Source: Methanobacteriota archaeon (GTDB taxonomy: Archaea; Nanobdellota; Nanobdellia; Woesearchaeales; SM23-78). From it: DNA of 5,055 nucleotides. The position numbers and the translations under genes are program-made. The stretch lies in the NCBI GenBank assembly GCA_030637925.1, contig DAOWFR010000095.1:1-5055 (forward strand), given 5' to 3'. Positions within the stretch are counted from its first letter, which is position 1. Each line of letters starts with the position of its first letter. This document shows, piece after piece, positions 1-5,055 of the stretch. The notes under the pieces were generated by a model. The model was not told the DNA's origin. It was given only the letters and a program-made list of their open reading frames with translations, and ran no database searches.

Positions 1-1
1 A

Positions 2-673
2 GAAGGAGATGTTGTTAAGCTTGATATTGGTGTTCATATAGATGGTTTTGTAGGAGACACAGCCTTAACTGTTGTTCTTAGCAATGATGAGAAATTAAAC
101 TTATTAGCAGAGGCTAGTAGGGAAGCATTGAATTCTGCTCTTAAGATAATAAAACCTGGCATAACCTTGAGTGAAATAGGCAAAGAAATACATAAAGAAA
201 TCACTAAAAGAGGATTTGCTCCTATAAGAAACCTCTCAGGCCATGGCTTGGACAGATTTGTTATTCATGACAAGCCAAGTGTCCCTAACTTTGACACTGG
301 AAGTAATGAAACATTAAGAGAAGACCAAGTTATTGCTATTGAGCCTTTTGCAAGCACAGGAGCAGGAGTTATTTATGAGAGCAGCAACCCAACCATATTC
401 TCTATAAAAGGCAAAAAGCCTGTTAGGAGTCCTATGACAAGAGAAGTGCTCAAAGACTTGGAAAAGTATAATGAGCTGCCTTTTGCTCTGAGATAGATTG
501 TTAAGAAGCATGGGCAAGGAAAAACAAGCTTTGCTTTAAGAGAGTTAAAAAACACTGGAATCCTAAAAGAGTATCCTCCTCTGCCAGATAAAGCTCATGG
601 CCTTGTAAGCCAGGCAGAGCACACAGTTATTGTGAGGGATAAGCCTGTTATTACAACGCTTATTGAGAAATGA
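2..673 (+). CDS. map: Methionine aminopeptidase, archaeal type II; 5' end outside window, in-frame TAG at 494-496
   Basis: Cytosolic metalloprotease that removes the initiator Met from new proteins. The visible part starts near residue 75 of the Pyrococcus furiosus enzyme (EGDVVKLDIGVHIDGF). Four of five metal ligands precede the stop: Asp at 23-25, Asp at 56-58, His at 242-244 (NLSGHG) and Glu at 341-343 (AIEPFA). After LPFALR comes TAG (494-496), where the family has Trp (PFA-x-RW). The same frame then continues for 58 clean codons to TGA at 671-673 and contains VSQAEHTVIV, whose Glu (617-619) is the fifth metal ligand. Spacing between the last two Glu ligands (92 codons, TAG included) nearly equals that recalled for P. 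furiosus (93), so there is no indel. A product ending at the TAG would lack this ligand. Family assignment is very secure. Whether this is a sequence error, a recent pseudogene or a read-through gene is open. No plausible restart codon lies just after the TAG. Convergent with the regulator at 712-1179. Confidence 0.93.
494..496 (+). other. In-frame amber codon inside map
   Basis: TAG follows the Arg codon AGA and precedes ATT (Ile) in the map frame. Archaeal enzymes of this family normally read Trp here, so TGG to TAG by one transition is the simplest origin. Conserved sequence continues in the same frame on the far side without further stops. Confidence 0.9.
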
Positions 674-675
674 GA

Positions 676-710
676 TTATTCTTATTTTCAGTCATACCTT
701 TTCTTCTGTT
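676..710 (+). terminator. Candidate T-rich terminator between convergent genes
   Basis: The short gap between the map stop and the stop of the convergent regulator has several pyrimidine/T-rich runs on the + strand (TTATTCTTATTTT, then CCTTTTCTTCTG). Archaeal RNA polymerase commonly terminates at oligo-T tracts without a hairpin, so this could end map transcription. No hairpin is seen. The reverse strand here is A-rich and offers no T tract for the regulator. The call is inference from composition only. Confidence 0.3.
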
Positions 711-711
711 C

Positions 712-1179
712 TTAACCCACCATTTGCGGCAATAACTCTGGTCTTGCTAAAAAGCTTTCTCTTTTAACATCTTCTATTACATAGAACACTTTTTTTTCCT
801 GTAGACTAAACTTTTCTTCTAGCATTTCCATAAAGTCTTCTAGTTCTTTGACATTCTCAAACACTCCTTCTGCTAAGAAATCATAGCCATTGTTTATCTT
901 AAACAAGCTATTAATGCTTGAGTGTTCTCTTAAAAAGCTTCTTAGTTTGCTCCTTTCTTCTCTTGGTGTTGAGAGCATTATCTTGGCTCTGGAGTTATAG
1001 CCTAGCTTGCTGAAGTCTATGAGTGTTGTGTGTTTTAAGATAAGGCTTTTCTCGTGCTGTTTTAGCTTGTCATACAGAGTGCTTATTGGAATCCTTGTTT
1101 TCTTGCTTATCCTGGTCAGGGTCTGCCTTGAGTCCTGCCTTAGAAAGGTTAATAACAATATATCGGATTTTTTTAACAT
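712..1179 (-). CDS. Lrp/AsnC-family transcriptional regulator
   Basis: 155-residue DNA-binding regulator. Residues 1-50 form a helix-turn-helix with the usual Lrp/AsnC pattern: MLKKSDILLLTFLRQDSR, then LTRISKKTRIPISTLYDKLKQHE, where ISTLYDKLKQ would be the recognition helix, and LILKHTTLIDFSKLGY as the linker strand. Residues about 63-140 fit the alternating strand/helix RAM effector domain (AKIMLST..., NNGYDFLAEGVFEN, VKELEDFMEMLEEKF, KKVFYVIEDV). Length is normal for the family. Start ATG at 1179-1177 is supported by a GGGGGGTG ribosome binding site at 1191-1184 and a TATA box at 1234-1227, which together imply a leader of about 25 nt. It is convergent with map and divergent from the 1473 gene, so autoregulation and control of that neighbour are likely. 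The effector (often an amino acid) cannot be read from the sequence. Confidence 0.87.
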   Translation of the reverse strand: MLKKSDILLLTFLRQDSRQTLTRISKKTRIPISTLYDKLKQHEKSLILKHTTLIDFSKLGYNSRAKIMLSTPREERSKLRSFLREHSSINSLFKINNGYDFLAEGVFENVKELEDFMEMLEEKFSLQEKKVFYVIEDVKRESFLARPELLPQMVG

Positions 1180-1183
1180 TGAA

Positions 1184-1191
1184 CACCCCCC
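1184..1191 (-). promoter_or_regulatory. Ribosome binding site of the Lrp/AsnC-like gene
   Basis: On the - strand GGGGGGTG ends four bases before the ATG at 1179. It matches the GGTG core pairing with the archaeal 16S 3' end and supports the chosen start. Confidence 0.6.
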
Positions 1192-1226
1192 TAATTATTT
1201 TTTTTCATATGAGTAACTTGTGTCTT

Positions 1227-1234
1227 GATATAAA
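1227..1234 (-). promoter_or_regulatory. TATA box for the Lrp/AsnC-like gene
   Basis: Read on the - strand this is TTTATATC, preceded by the purine-rich AAAAAAGG, a good BRE-like context. A start about 25 bp downstream (near 1205) gives a leader of roughly 25 nt carrying the GGGGGGTG ribosome binding site. Spacing and sequence match the archaeal consensus. Confidence 0.65.
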
Positions 1235-1253
1235 CCTTTTTTAAGAATAAAAA

Positions 1254-1406
1254 CTGAATGGTTCAGAAATTCTCTGAAACAAAACAGGTTTTTTGCAATG
1301 TTTATGAATAAACTGCTGATTATTTTATAAGAAATAACTGTTTTTCTGAAGCAAACAAGGTTTTAATAAAAAAACAAAAAAGCAATGCTGAAACAGGTCT
1401 GAAACA
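1254..1406. repeat. CTGAAAC-type repeats in the divergent promoter region
   Basis: The 293-bp region between the divergent genes holds no coding sequence that I can support. It contains repeated relatives of CTGAAAC at 1274-1280, 1346-1352 (CTGAAGC), 1388-1394 and 1400-1406, with a weaker CTGAATG at 1254-1260. Two copies lie in a longer shared unit, 1273-1292 and 1345-1364, identical at 17 of 20 positions and ending in GGTTTT. The last two copies are in tandem with a 12-bp period and end just before the + strand TATA box. An inverted pair, TTCAGA (1262-1267) and TCTGAA (1273-1278), flanks a 5-bp centre. Operators for the adjacent Lrp/AsnC-type regulator are the simplest reading, which is inference. 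Confidence 0.55.
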
Positions 1407-1411
1407 ACAAA

Positions 1412-1420
1412 ATTTATATA
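1412..1420 (+). promoter_or_regulatory. TATA box for the 1473 gene
   Basis: ATTTATATA preceded by an A-rich CAACAAA stretch. Transcription would start about 25 bp downstream (near 1441), giving a leader of about 30 nt. The tandem CTGAAAC copies at 1388-1394 and 1400-1406 sit directly upstream, where a bound protein could block TBP/TFB or recruit them. Confidence 0.7.
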
Positions 1421-1458
1421 TCCAAACGCCTTCCCTGTCGTCTAAAACAAGCTTGAAC

Positions 1459-1470
1459 GGTGCTGGGGGA
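1459..1470 (+). promoter_or_regulatory. Ribosome binding site of the 1473 gene
   Basis: GGTG at 1459-1462 and GGGGGA at 1465-1470 lie 10 and 2 bases before ATG 1473. The GGTG copy has the more usual spacing. Either supports this start. Confidence 0.5.
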
Positions 1471-1472
1471 AA

Positions 1473-3071
1473 ATGCATTTTATAGAGCAAAGGATTTTAA
1501 ACAAGTTTAAAAAAGAACCTCTAAGAGAAATCCCAACCACAGAGATAGTAAGAGCTGTGTATCCAGAAGAATATGTAAAGATAATAAGAGATATCAATAA
1601 TGAGTTCTCTGATAAAAAGCTTGCTCAAAAAGCAAAGAGAAGAAAAGGACAGTTCCATAGAAAAATACTTTATCATCTTAACAAGCTAGTAGATGATGAG
1701 ATACTAAAAGTAATCTTTATTAAGGGGAAAGGAGAAAAATATTTTGCTCTTGGTATTGAAGAAGGAGAGATGATAGTAGAAAGAAAACATAAAAAAATAG
1801 TTATCTCAAAACCATCAATATCAACCAGCTTAATAGAGGAGTATGAAGCAAGAAATATTATTCATAAGTTTGACCCTGATGGCTGGGTTAACAAGCTTAA
1901 CTGCATCTTATTGGAAAGCACAAACTACACAGGAGTCAACAAGTTTTATGACTTAGTATATGGCTGTTTCTCTGAGATAAACGATGTTCTTGGTCTTAAC
2001 AACTTTGAGCACCTAATACAAAACAGCAGCTTAGAAAACCTTGAAGAAGTACTTAAAAAACTAGATGTGGATACAAGAGACCATGAAAGATTTGTAAGTC
2101 TCATAATAAATGTTAAGAATATTTTGGATGATAAAAAAATGTCTGGGTTTATAAAATCATTTGTAAAAATAAATCCAAGGAATGTTGTATTGGTATTCAA
2201 GACCGAGAGCAAGGAGTTAAGGTCTCATAAAACCCTTTTCAAGGATATTGTATCTGAGTTGTCAAGCGAAGAGATAAAAATCAATATTCATAACAGAAAA
2301 ATACATAATGCTCCTATAATCATTGGAAAAGCAGGGCCCTACACACTTAGAGAGGATGAATGGCAGGATTATGAAGAAAACATAAGAGGAAAAACCCTTG
2401 GCCTGGTGATAGCTAACACAAGCATTGCAATTGATGTTAACAGATTCTTTAAAGAAAACCTGAGTAGCAAGGAGTTCAGAAAACTAATCCTAAAAACAGC
2501 CAAGACTCTGCTCAAAGTAAACACAACACAAAATAAGAAGTGTAATGAGTACTTTAAAAGACTTAATGAGCTTAACAAACCATACACAAAGAAATTCTTT
2601 GCTCATACTAGAAATTATATACGCTTCTGGAACTATGATTGGAGAGAAAAAAAACAAGAGCACCTGCTCGAACTTCTTGAAAGCACCAGCCAAGAGATAA
2701 AAAAGTTCTGCTCAACCCAGCAAACCATTTACAAAGCATGCGGGATACCCTTTAATTTTGACATAGTATTTTCAAGTGTTTTCAGGAAATACACCCAAAA
2801 CCTTTCAACAAGAAGGTACATAAAAACTACTGTAAAAAAATTCAAAGATTATCATTCACCAGAAATAATTAATTTCATAGAGACAAGAGAAAAATTATTC
2901 AAAATCTTTAATGGTGGTGACAGGATAAGGTTTTTTAGAAGCGAAGAATTTAATCCTGAGGATGTTATAAAAGAACTGGTGTTTTTAATGAATACCTATG
3001 AACTTCCCTTAATAACCTATGATTTTAAGGAGAGAAGAGGAGAGATGAAATTAACAAGTTTTATGGAATAA
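1473..3071 (+). CDS. Uncharacterised 532-residue protein with N-terminal winged-helix-like segment
   Basis: I do not recognise this family. Residues about 1-95 look like a DNA-binding winged helix: IPTTEIVRAVYPEEY, a basic stretch KKLAQKAKRRKGQ, then FHRKILYHLNKLVDDEIL followed by a wing-like hairpin VIFIKGKGEKYFAL. The rest (about 125-532) is a mixed helix/strand region with hydrophobic strands NVVLVFK (238-243), APIIIGKAGPY (280-290) and TLGLVIANTSIAI (308-320), then a long, mainly helical, Arg/Lys- and aromatic-rich part (NYIRFWNYDW at 381-390, STRRYIKTTVKKFKDY at 445-460). There is no signal peptide or membrane segment. A TATA box, a GGTG/GGGGGA site and a clean ATG support the start. It is divergent from the Lrp-like gene and 60 bp upstream of thyA with no clear promoter between, so co-transcription is plausible. 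It could be a transcription factor with a large sensor domain or a nucleic-acid-processing protein; neither is shown. Confidence 0.85.
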   Translation: MHFIEQRILNKFKKEPLREIPTTEIVRAVYPEEYVKIIRDINNEFSDKKLAQKAKRRKGQFHRKILYHLNKLVDDEILKVIFIKGKGEKYFALGIEEGEMIVERKHKKIVISKPSISTSLIEEYEARNIIHKFDPDGWVNKLNCILLESTNYTGVNKFYDLVYGCFSEINDVLGLNNFEHLIQNSSLENLEEVLKKLDVDTRDHERFVSLIINVKNILDDKKMSGFIKSFVKINPRNVVLVFKTESKELRSHKTLFKDIVSELSSEEIKINIHNRKIHNAPIIIGKAGPYTLREDEWQDYEENIRGKTLGLVIANTSIAIDVNRFFKENLSSKEFRKLILKTAKTLLKVNTTQNKKCNEYFKRLNELNKPYTKKFFAHTRNYIRFWNYDWREKKQEHLLELLESTSQEIKKFCSTQQTIYKACGIPFNFDIVFSSVFRKYTQNLSTRRYIKTTVKKFKDYHSPEIINFIETREKLFKIFNGGDRIRFFRSEEFNPEDVIKELVFLMNTYELPLITYDFKERRGEMKLTSFME

Positions 3072-3076
3072 AAAAA

Positions 3077-3134
3077 ATGGAATCACCAAAAGCTTTGCTT
3101 TTGATGGTCCATCAAATCACAAGGTGATTTTATG
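3077..3134 (+). promoter_or_regulatory. thyA leader with mutually exclusive hairpins over its ribosome binding site
   Basis: Three perfect 7-bp stems with 3-nt loops overlap in tandem: CAAAAGC/GCTTTTG (3087-3093/3097-3103), TTTGATG/CATCAAA (3100-3106/3110-3116) and AAATCAC/GTGATTT (3114-3120/3124-3130). The third hides most of the AAGGTGAT ribosome binding site (3121-3128). The first and third can coexist, but each excludes the middle one. A fourth option pairs AATCACC (3081-3087) with GGTGATT (3123-3129), extendable through G-U pairs to 3077-3133, covering both the ribosome binding site and the start codon; it can enclose the middle hairpin. Two near-copies of AATCAC thus compete for the same GTGATT. 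This resembles a translational switch. The base pairing is directly visible; regulation is inference. Confidence 0.55.
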
Positions 3135-3785
3135 GAAATAATAAAAGACTCAACTCTTGAAGCATGGAAAGCAACTCTTAAGCTGATAATAGATAAAGGA
3201 GCAGAAATAGTTGATAAGGATAACCGGTCATCAAAAGAAATACTTAATATCATAATAAAGATTAATAATCCTGAGCAAGACATTACCAAGCCAATAGAAA
3301 TAATGAAAGGTCTTAAGAAATGGATTTATCCAGAACTTGATGAACTAGAAGATGTGTTCTTTAAAAAACAAGCCTCAACTATTTATTACTACACCTATGG
3401 TGCAAGAATATTTAATTATGCAAATGCAAAGAACCAGGTGGATGACTTTATAATTCCTTTACTAAAAAAAGACCCTAACACTAGACGAGCAGTTGTTGTA
3501 CTCTACCACCCCGTTATTGATTCAAAAATTAATATAAAAGAAATTCCAAGCCTAACAAGCATCTTCTTTAAAATAATTGATAATAAGCTAACTCTTTCAA
3601 CAGTTATAAGAAGCAATGATATGTTCATTGGCTGGCCAGCAAATATCTACCAAGTCTACTTATTACAGAAATATGTTGCTGAAAAGCTGGAATTAGAAAC
3701 AGGGAGTATAACCACTATTTCACACTCAGCGCATGTTTTTGATGAATATAATGAAGAAGTAGAAGAGGTTTTGAGGAAGCATTAG
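3132..3785 (+). CDS. thyA: Thymidylate synthase, archaeal-type ThyA, with Ser at the catalytic Cys position
   Basis: Thymidylate synthase methylates dUMP to dTMP using a methylene-folate-type cofactor. The 217-residue length suits the short archaeal ThyA group. Visible signatures are YYYTYGARIFNY (about 85-96), DPNTRRAVVVLY with phosphate-binding Arg118/Arg119, RSNDMFIGWPAN (160-171, matching E. coli Arg166, Ser167, Asp169 and Asn177) and SAHVF with His201 (E. coli His207). Asn171 is the residue that selects dUMP over dCMP. The nucleophile position reads IPSLTS: Ser140 (AGC, 3549-3551) is exactly 20 residues before Arg160, as Cys146 is before Arg166 in E. coli. Phe203 replaces Tyr209. The start ATG follows AAGGTGAT at 3121-3128. 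Stop is TAG. It is 60 bp after the 532-residue protein and probably shares its transcript. Family assignment is firm; classical activity is doubtful unless Ser140 is a sequence error. Confidence 0.9.
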   Translation: MEIIKDSTLEAWKATLKLIIDKGAEIVDKDNRSSKEILNIIIKINNPEQDITKPIEIMKGLKKWIYPELDELEDVFFKKQASTIYYYTYGARIFNYANAKNQVDDFIIPLLKKDPNTRRAVVVLYHPVIDSKINIKEIPSLTSIFFKIIDNKLTLSTVIRSNDMFIGWPANIYQVYLLQKYVAEKLELETGSITTISHSAHVFDEYNEEVEEVLRKH

Positions 3786-3817
3786 AGGACTTTAAAACCC
3801 CAAAATCCAGCCTTTTC

Positions 3818-3834
3818 AAGCCTTCTAGAGGCTT
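3818..3834 (+). terminator. Hairpin downstream of thyA, possible terminator
   Basis: AAGCCT (3818-3823) and AGGCTT (3829-3834) form a 6-bp inverted repeat around a 5-nt loop, 32 bases after the thyA stop and before the candidate gyrB promoters. Only a short TTTC follows, so a classic oligo-T terminator is not shown. It may instead be a 3' end-stabilising stem. Confidence 0.35.
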
Positions 3835-3848
3835 TCTAAATCACAACA

Positions 3849-3928
3849 TTTATAAGTGAAAACTACCTACTGTGTATATGTTTTTCTGAGTGAAAAACAG
3901 GTTTTTATAGACGAGAAAAAGTTATAAG
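3849..3928 (+). promoter_or_regulatory. Candidate gyrB promoter region with two TATA-like boxes
   Basis: TTTATAAG at 3849-3856 and TTATAAG at 3922-3928 both resemble archaeal TATA boxes. The second is preceded by purine-rich GAGAAAAAG, and its predicted start (about 3950) would give a leader of only 10-15 nt, which suits the absence of a ribosome binding site before gyrB. The first would give a leader of about 85 nt. Between them, 3885-3906 (TCTGAGTG...AAACAGGTTTTT) resembles the repeat unit found at 1273-1292 and 1345-1364. The rest of 3786-3962 holds no gene that I can support. Confidence 0.45.
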
Positions 3929-3962
3929 AATTAATCAGAAACTAATGATAAAAAGATAGAAA

Positions 3963-5055
3963 ATGGATAGATATGACACAACCAGGATTGTAGTGCTAGG
4001 AGGTATTGAGGCTGTTAGAAAAAGGCCTAGCATGTACATAGGCACTACTGGCCCAAGAGGGCTTCATCACCTTGTTTATGAGGTTGTTGACAATGCTATT
4101 GACGAAGCAATGGTTGGTTTTTGCACAGAAATAATAGTTACTCTTCACAAAGACAACTCTGTTACTGTAGAGGATAACGGAAGAGGCATACCTACTGAGC
4201 TTCATCAAAAGTTTAAGGTTAGTGGTGTAGAGTTGGTAATGACCAAGCTTCATGCTGGTGGAAAGTTTGATAAAAAGGCTTACAAAGTGTCTGGTGGCTT
4301 GCACGGTGTTGGGGTGAGTGTTGTTAATGCTTTGTCAGAATTCCTTGAAGTCTGGGTGTATAGAAAGAACTCTGTTTACTATCAAAAATATAAGAGAGGA
4401 AAGCCCTTAGATAAACTCAAGGTTATTGGCAAGTGCAATGATAAGATAGGCACAAAGATCAGGTTCTGGGCTGATAAAGAGATATTTGAAGAAGGCATAG
4501 ACTACTCTGATGAAATCCTTGAGAACAGGTTCAGAGAACTGGCTTTTCTCAACAAGGGCTTAAAGATAATACTAATAGATGATAGAAGTAACAAAAAGAA
4601 AGAGTTCTTTTATGAAGGAGGCTTAAAGAGTTTTGTAGACTATCTTAACAAGAAAAAGACTCCTCTACATGAAATTATTTATCTTAAGACCAAGAAACAT
4701 GATGTTGAGCTAGAAGCAGCCATGCAGTACACTAATAGCTTTACTGAAAGTGTTTTTTCATTTGTTAATAATATTAACACAGTAGAAGGAGGAACTCATC
4801 TAACAGGTTTTAAAACAGCGCTTACAAGAACCCTTAATAATTATGCTGATAAGAACCTTGGTAGTGACTCTTTTAGGCTTACAAGCGAGGATGCAAGAGA
4901 AGGGCTTACTACTATTCTTTCTCTTAAGATTCCTAATCCTCAGTTTGAAGGTCAGACCAAGACCAAGCTTGGTAATCTTAATGTTAAGGGGATTGTTGAT
5001 TCAATGATAAGCACAGGCTTAGGCACTTTTCTTAATGAGAATCCAAAGGTTGCCA
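3963..5055 (+). CDS. gyrB: DNA gyrase subunit B, N-terminal part (runs off right edge)
   Basis: ATPase subunit of bacterial-type DNA gyrase, which with GyrA introduces negative supercoils. The window holds residues 1-364. The GHKL ATPase domain is clear: AVRKRPSMYIG (17-27), YEVVDNAIDEA with Glu40, Asp43, Asn44 and Asp47, VEDNGRGIP with Asp71, LHAGGKFD, and GGLHGVGVSVVNALS (111-125) for the lid. Arg134 matches the aminocoumarin-contact Arg136 of E. coli. The transducer domain follows, with QTK at 331-333, whose Lys333 contacts the ATP gamma-phosphate. All key residues are present. The TOPRIM domain lies outside the window. ATG 3963 is fixed by a TAG two codons upstream in the same frame; no ribosome binding site is visible, so a short leader is likely. 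ParE is an alternative name, but close similarity to GyrB along the whole stretch favours gyrB. Archaea with gyrase are thought to have acquired it from bacteria. Confidence 0.93.
   Translation, partial: MDRYDTTRIVVLGGIEAVRKRPSMYIGTTGPRGLHHLVYEVVDNAIDEAMVGFCTEIIVTLHKDNSVTVEDNGRGIPTELHQKFKVSGVELVMTKLHAGGKFDKKAYKVSGGLHGVGVSVVNALSEFLEVWVYRKNSVYYQKYKRGKPLDKLKVIGKCNDKIGTKIRFWADKEIFEEGIDYSDEILENRFRELAFLNKGLKIILIDDRSNKKKEFFYEGGLKSFVDYLNKKKTPLHEIIYLKTKKHDVELEAAMQYTNSFTESVFSFVNNINTVEGGTHLTGFKTALTRTLNNYADKNLGSDSFRLTSEDAREGLTTILSLKIPNPQFEGQTKTKLGNLNVKGIVDSMISTGLGTFLNENPKVA

Noticed and set aside
314..555. Two - strand frames antisense to map
   Set aside because: Both overlap conserved map sequence in shadow frames and overlap each other; no start signals.
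497..673. Separate downstream gene encoding the C-terminal piece of methionine aminopeptidase (split gene)
   Set aside because: No ATG or well-placed GTG/TTG with a ribosome binding site follows the TAG in frame; the first in-frame GTG is far downstream at 638, after most of the piece.
1007..1216. Possible + strand small protein of 69 residues
   Set aside because: It lies opposite the Lrp-like gene in a shadow frame, has no ribosome binding site and reads as low-complexity hydrophobic sequence.
1254..1406. CRISPR-like array
   Set aside because: Repeat units are short and imperfect and the spacing is irregular (72, 42 and 12 bp); no cas genes are present.
1253..1410. C/D-box small RNA in the intergenic region, suggested by repeated CTGA
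   Set aside because: No convincing C box (RTGATGA) pairs with the CTGA sites, and the copies are better explained as part of a longer repeated motif.
3783..3839. Read-through of the thyA TAG to the TAA at 3837-3839, adding 17 residues
   Set aside because: The extra residues (RTLKPQNPAFSSLLEAF) do not resemble thymidylate synthase sequence, and 217 residues is already normal for the archaeal-type family.
3996..4304. Possible - strand protein of 102 residues
   Set aside because: It is antisense to the most conserved part of gyrB and shows no family features.

Overview
The window looks like a piece of an AT-rich archaeal chromosome, probably from a small-genome (DPANN-like) lineage. The evidence is an archaeal/eukaryotic-type (type II) methionine aminopeptidase, a short archaeal-type thymidylate synthase, an Lrp/AsnC regulator, TATA boxes placed about 25 bp before the expected transcript starts, and Shine-Dalgarno sequences close to the start codons. 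It also carries a bacterial-type gyrase B gene, as many archaea do. The lineage is an inference; there is no rRNA or tRNA here to fix it.

Layout. 2-673 (+): 3' two-thirds of map, with an in-frame TAG at 494-496 where the family has a conserved Trp; the last 58 codons, which hold an essential metal ligand, lie beyond it. 712-1179 (-): an Lrp/AsnC-family regulator, convergent with map. 1180-1472: a divergent intergenic region with one TATA box per direction and several copies of a CTGAAAC-type motif, plausibly operators. 1473-3071 (+): a 532-residue protein of unknown function with an N-terminal winged-helix-like segment. 3072-3131: a 60-bp leader full of mutually exclusive hairpins that cover the ribosome binding site of the next gene. 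3132-3785 (+): an archaeal-type thymidylate synthase in which Ser occupies the catalytic Cys position. 3786-3962: intergenic region with a hairpin, candidate TATA boxes and one more relative of the upstream repeat. 3963-5055 (+): gyrB, 5' part, running off the right edge.

How it may work together. The unknown 532-residue protein and thyA are co-directional, only 60 bp apart, and no TATA box is obvious between them, so they may form one transcript in which thyA translation is controlled by the leader structure. The Lrp-type regulator is divergent from this unit and could control it and itself through the repeated motif. The two most surprising points are single-base changes at key codons of otherwise intact enzymes (map TGG-like to TAG; thyA Cys codon to AGC). 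They should first be tested as sequence errors, then as recoding, decay or altered function.
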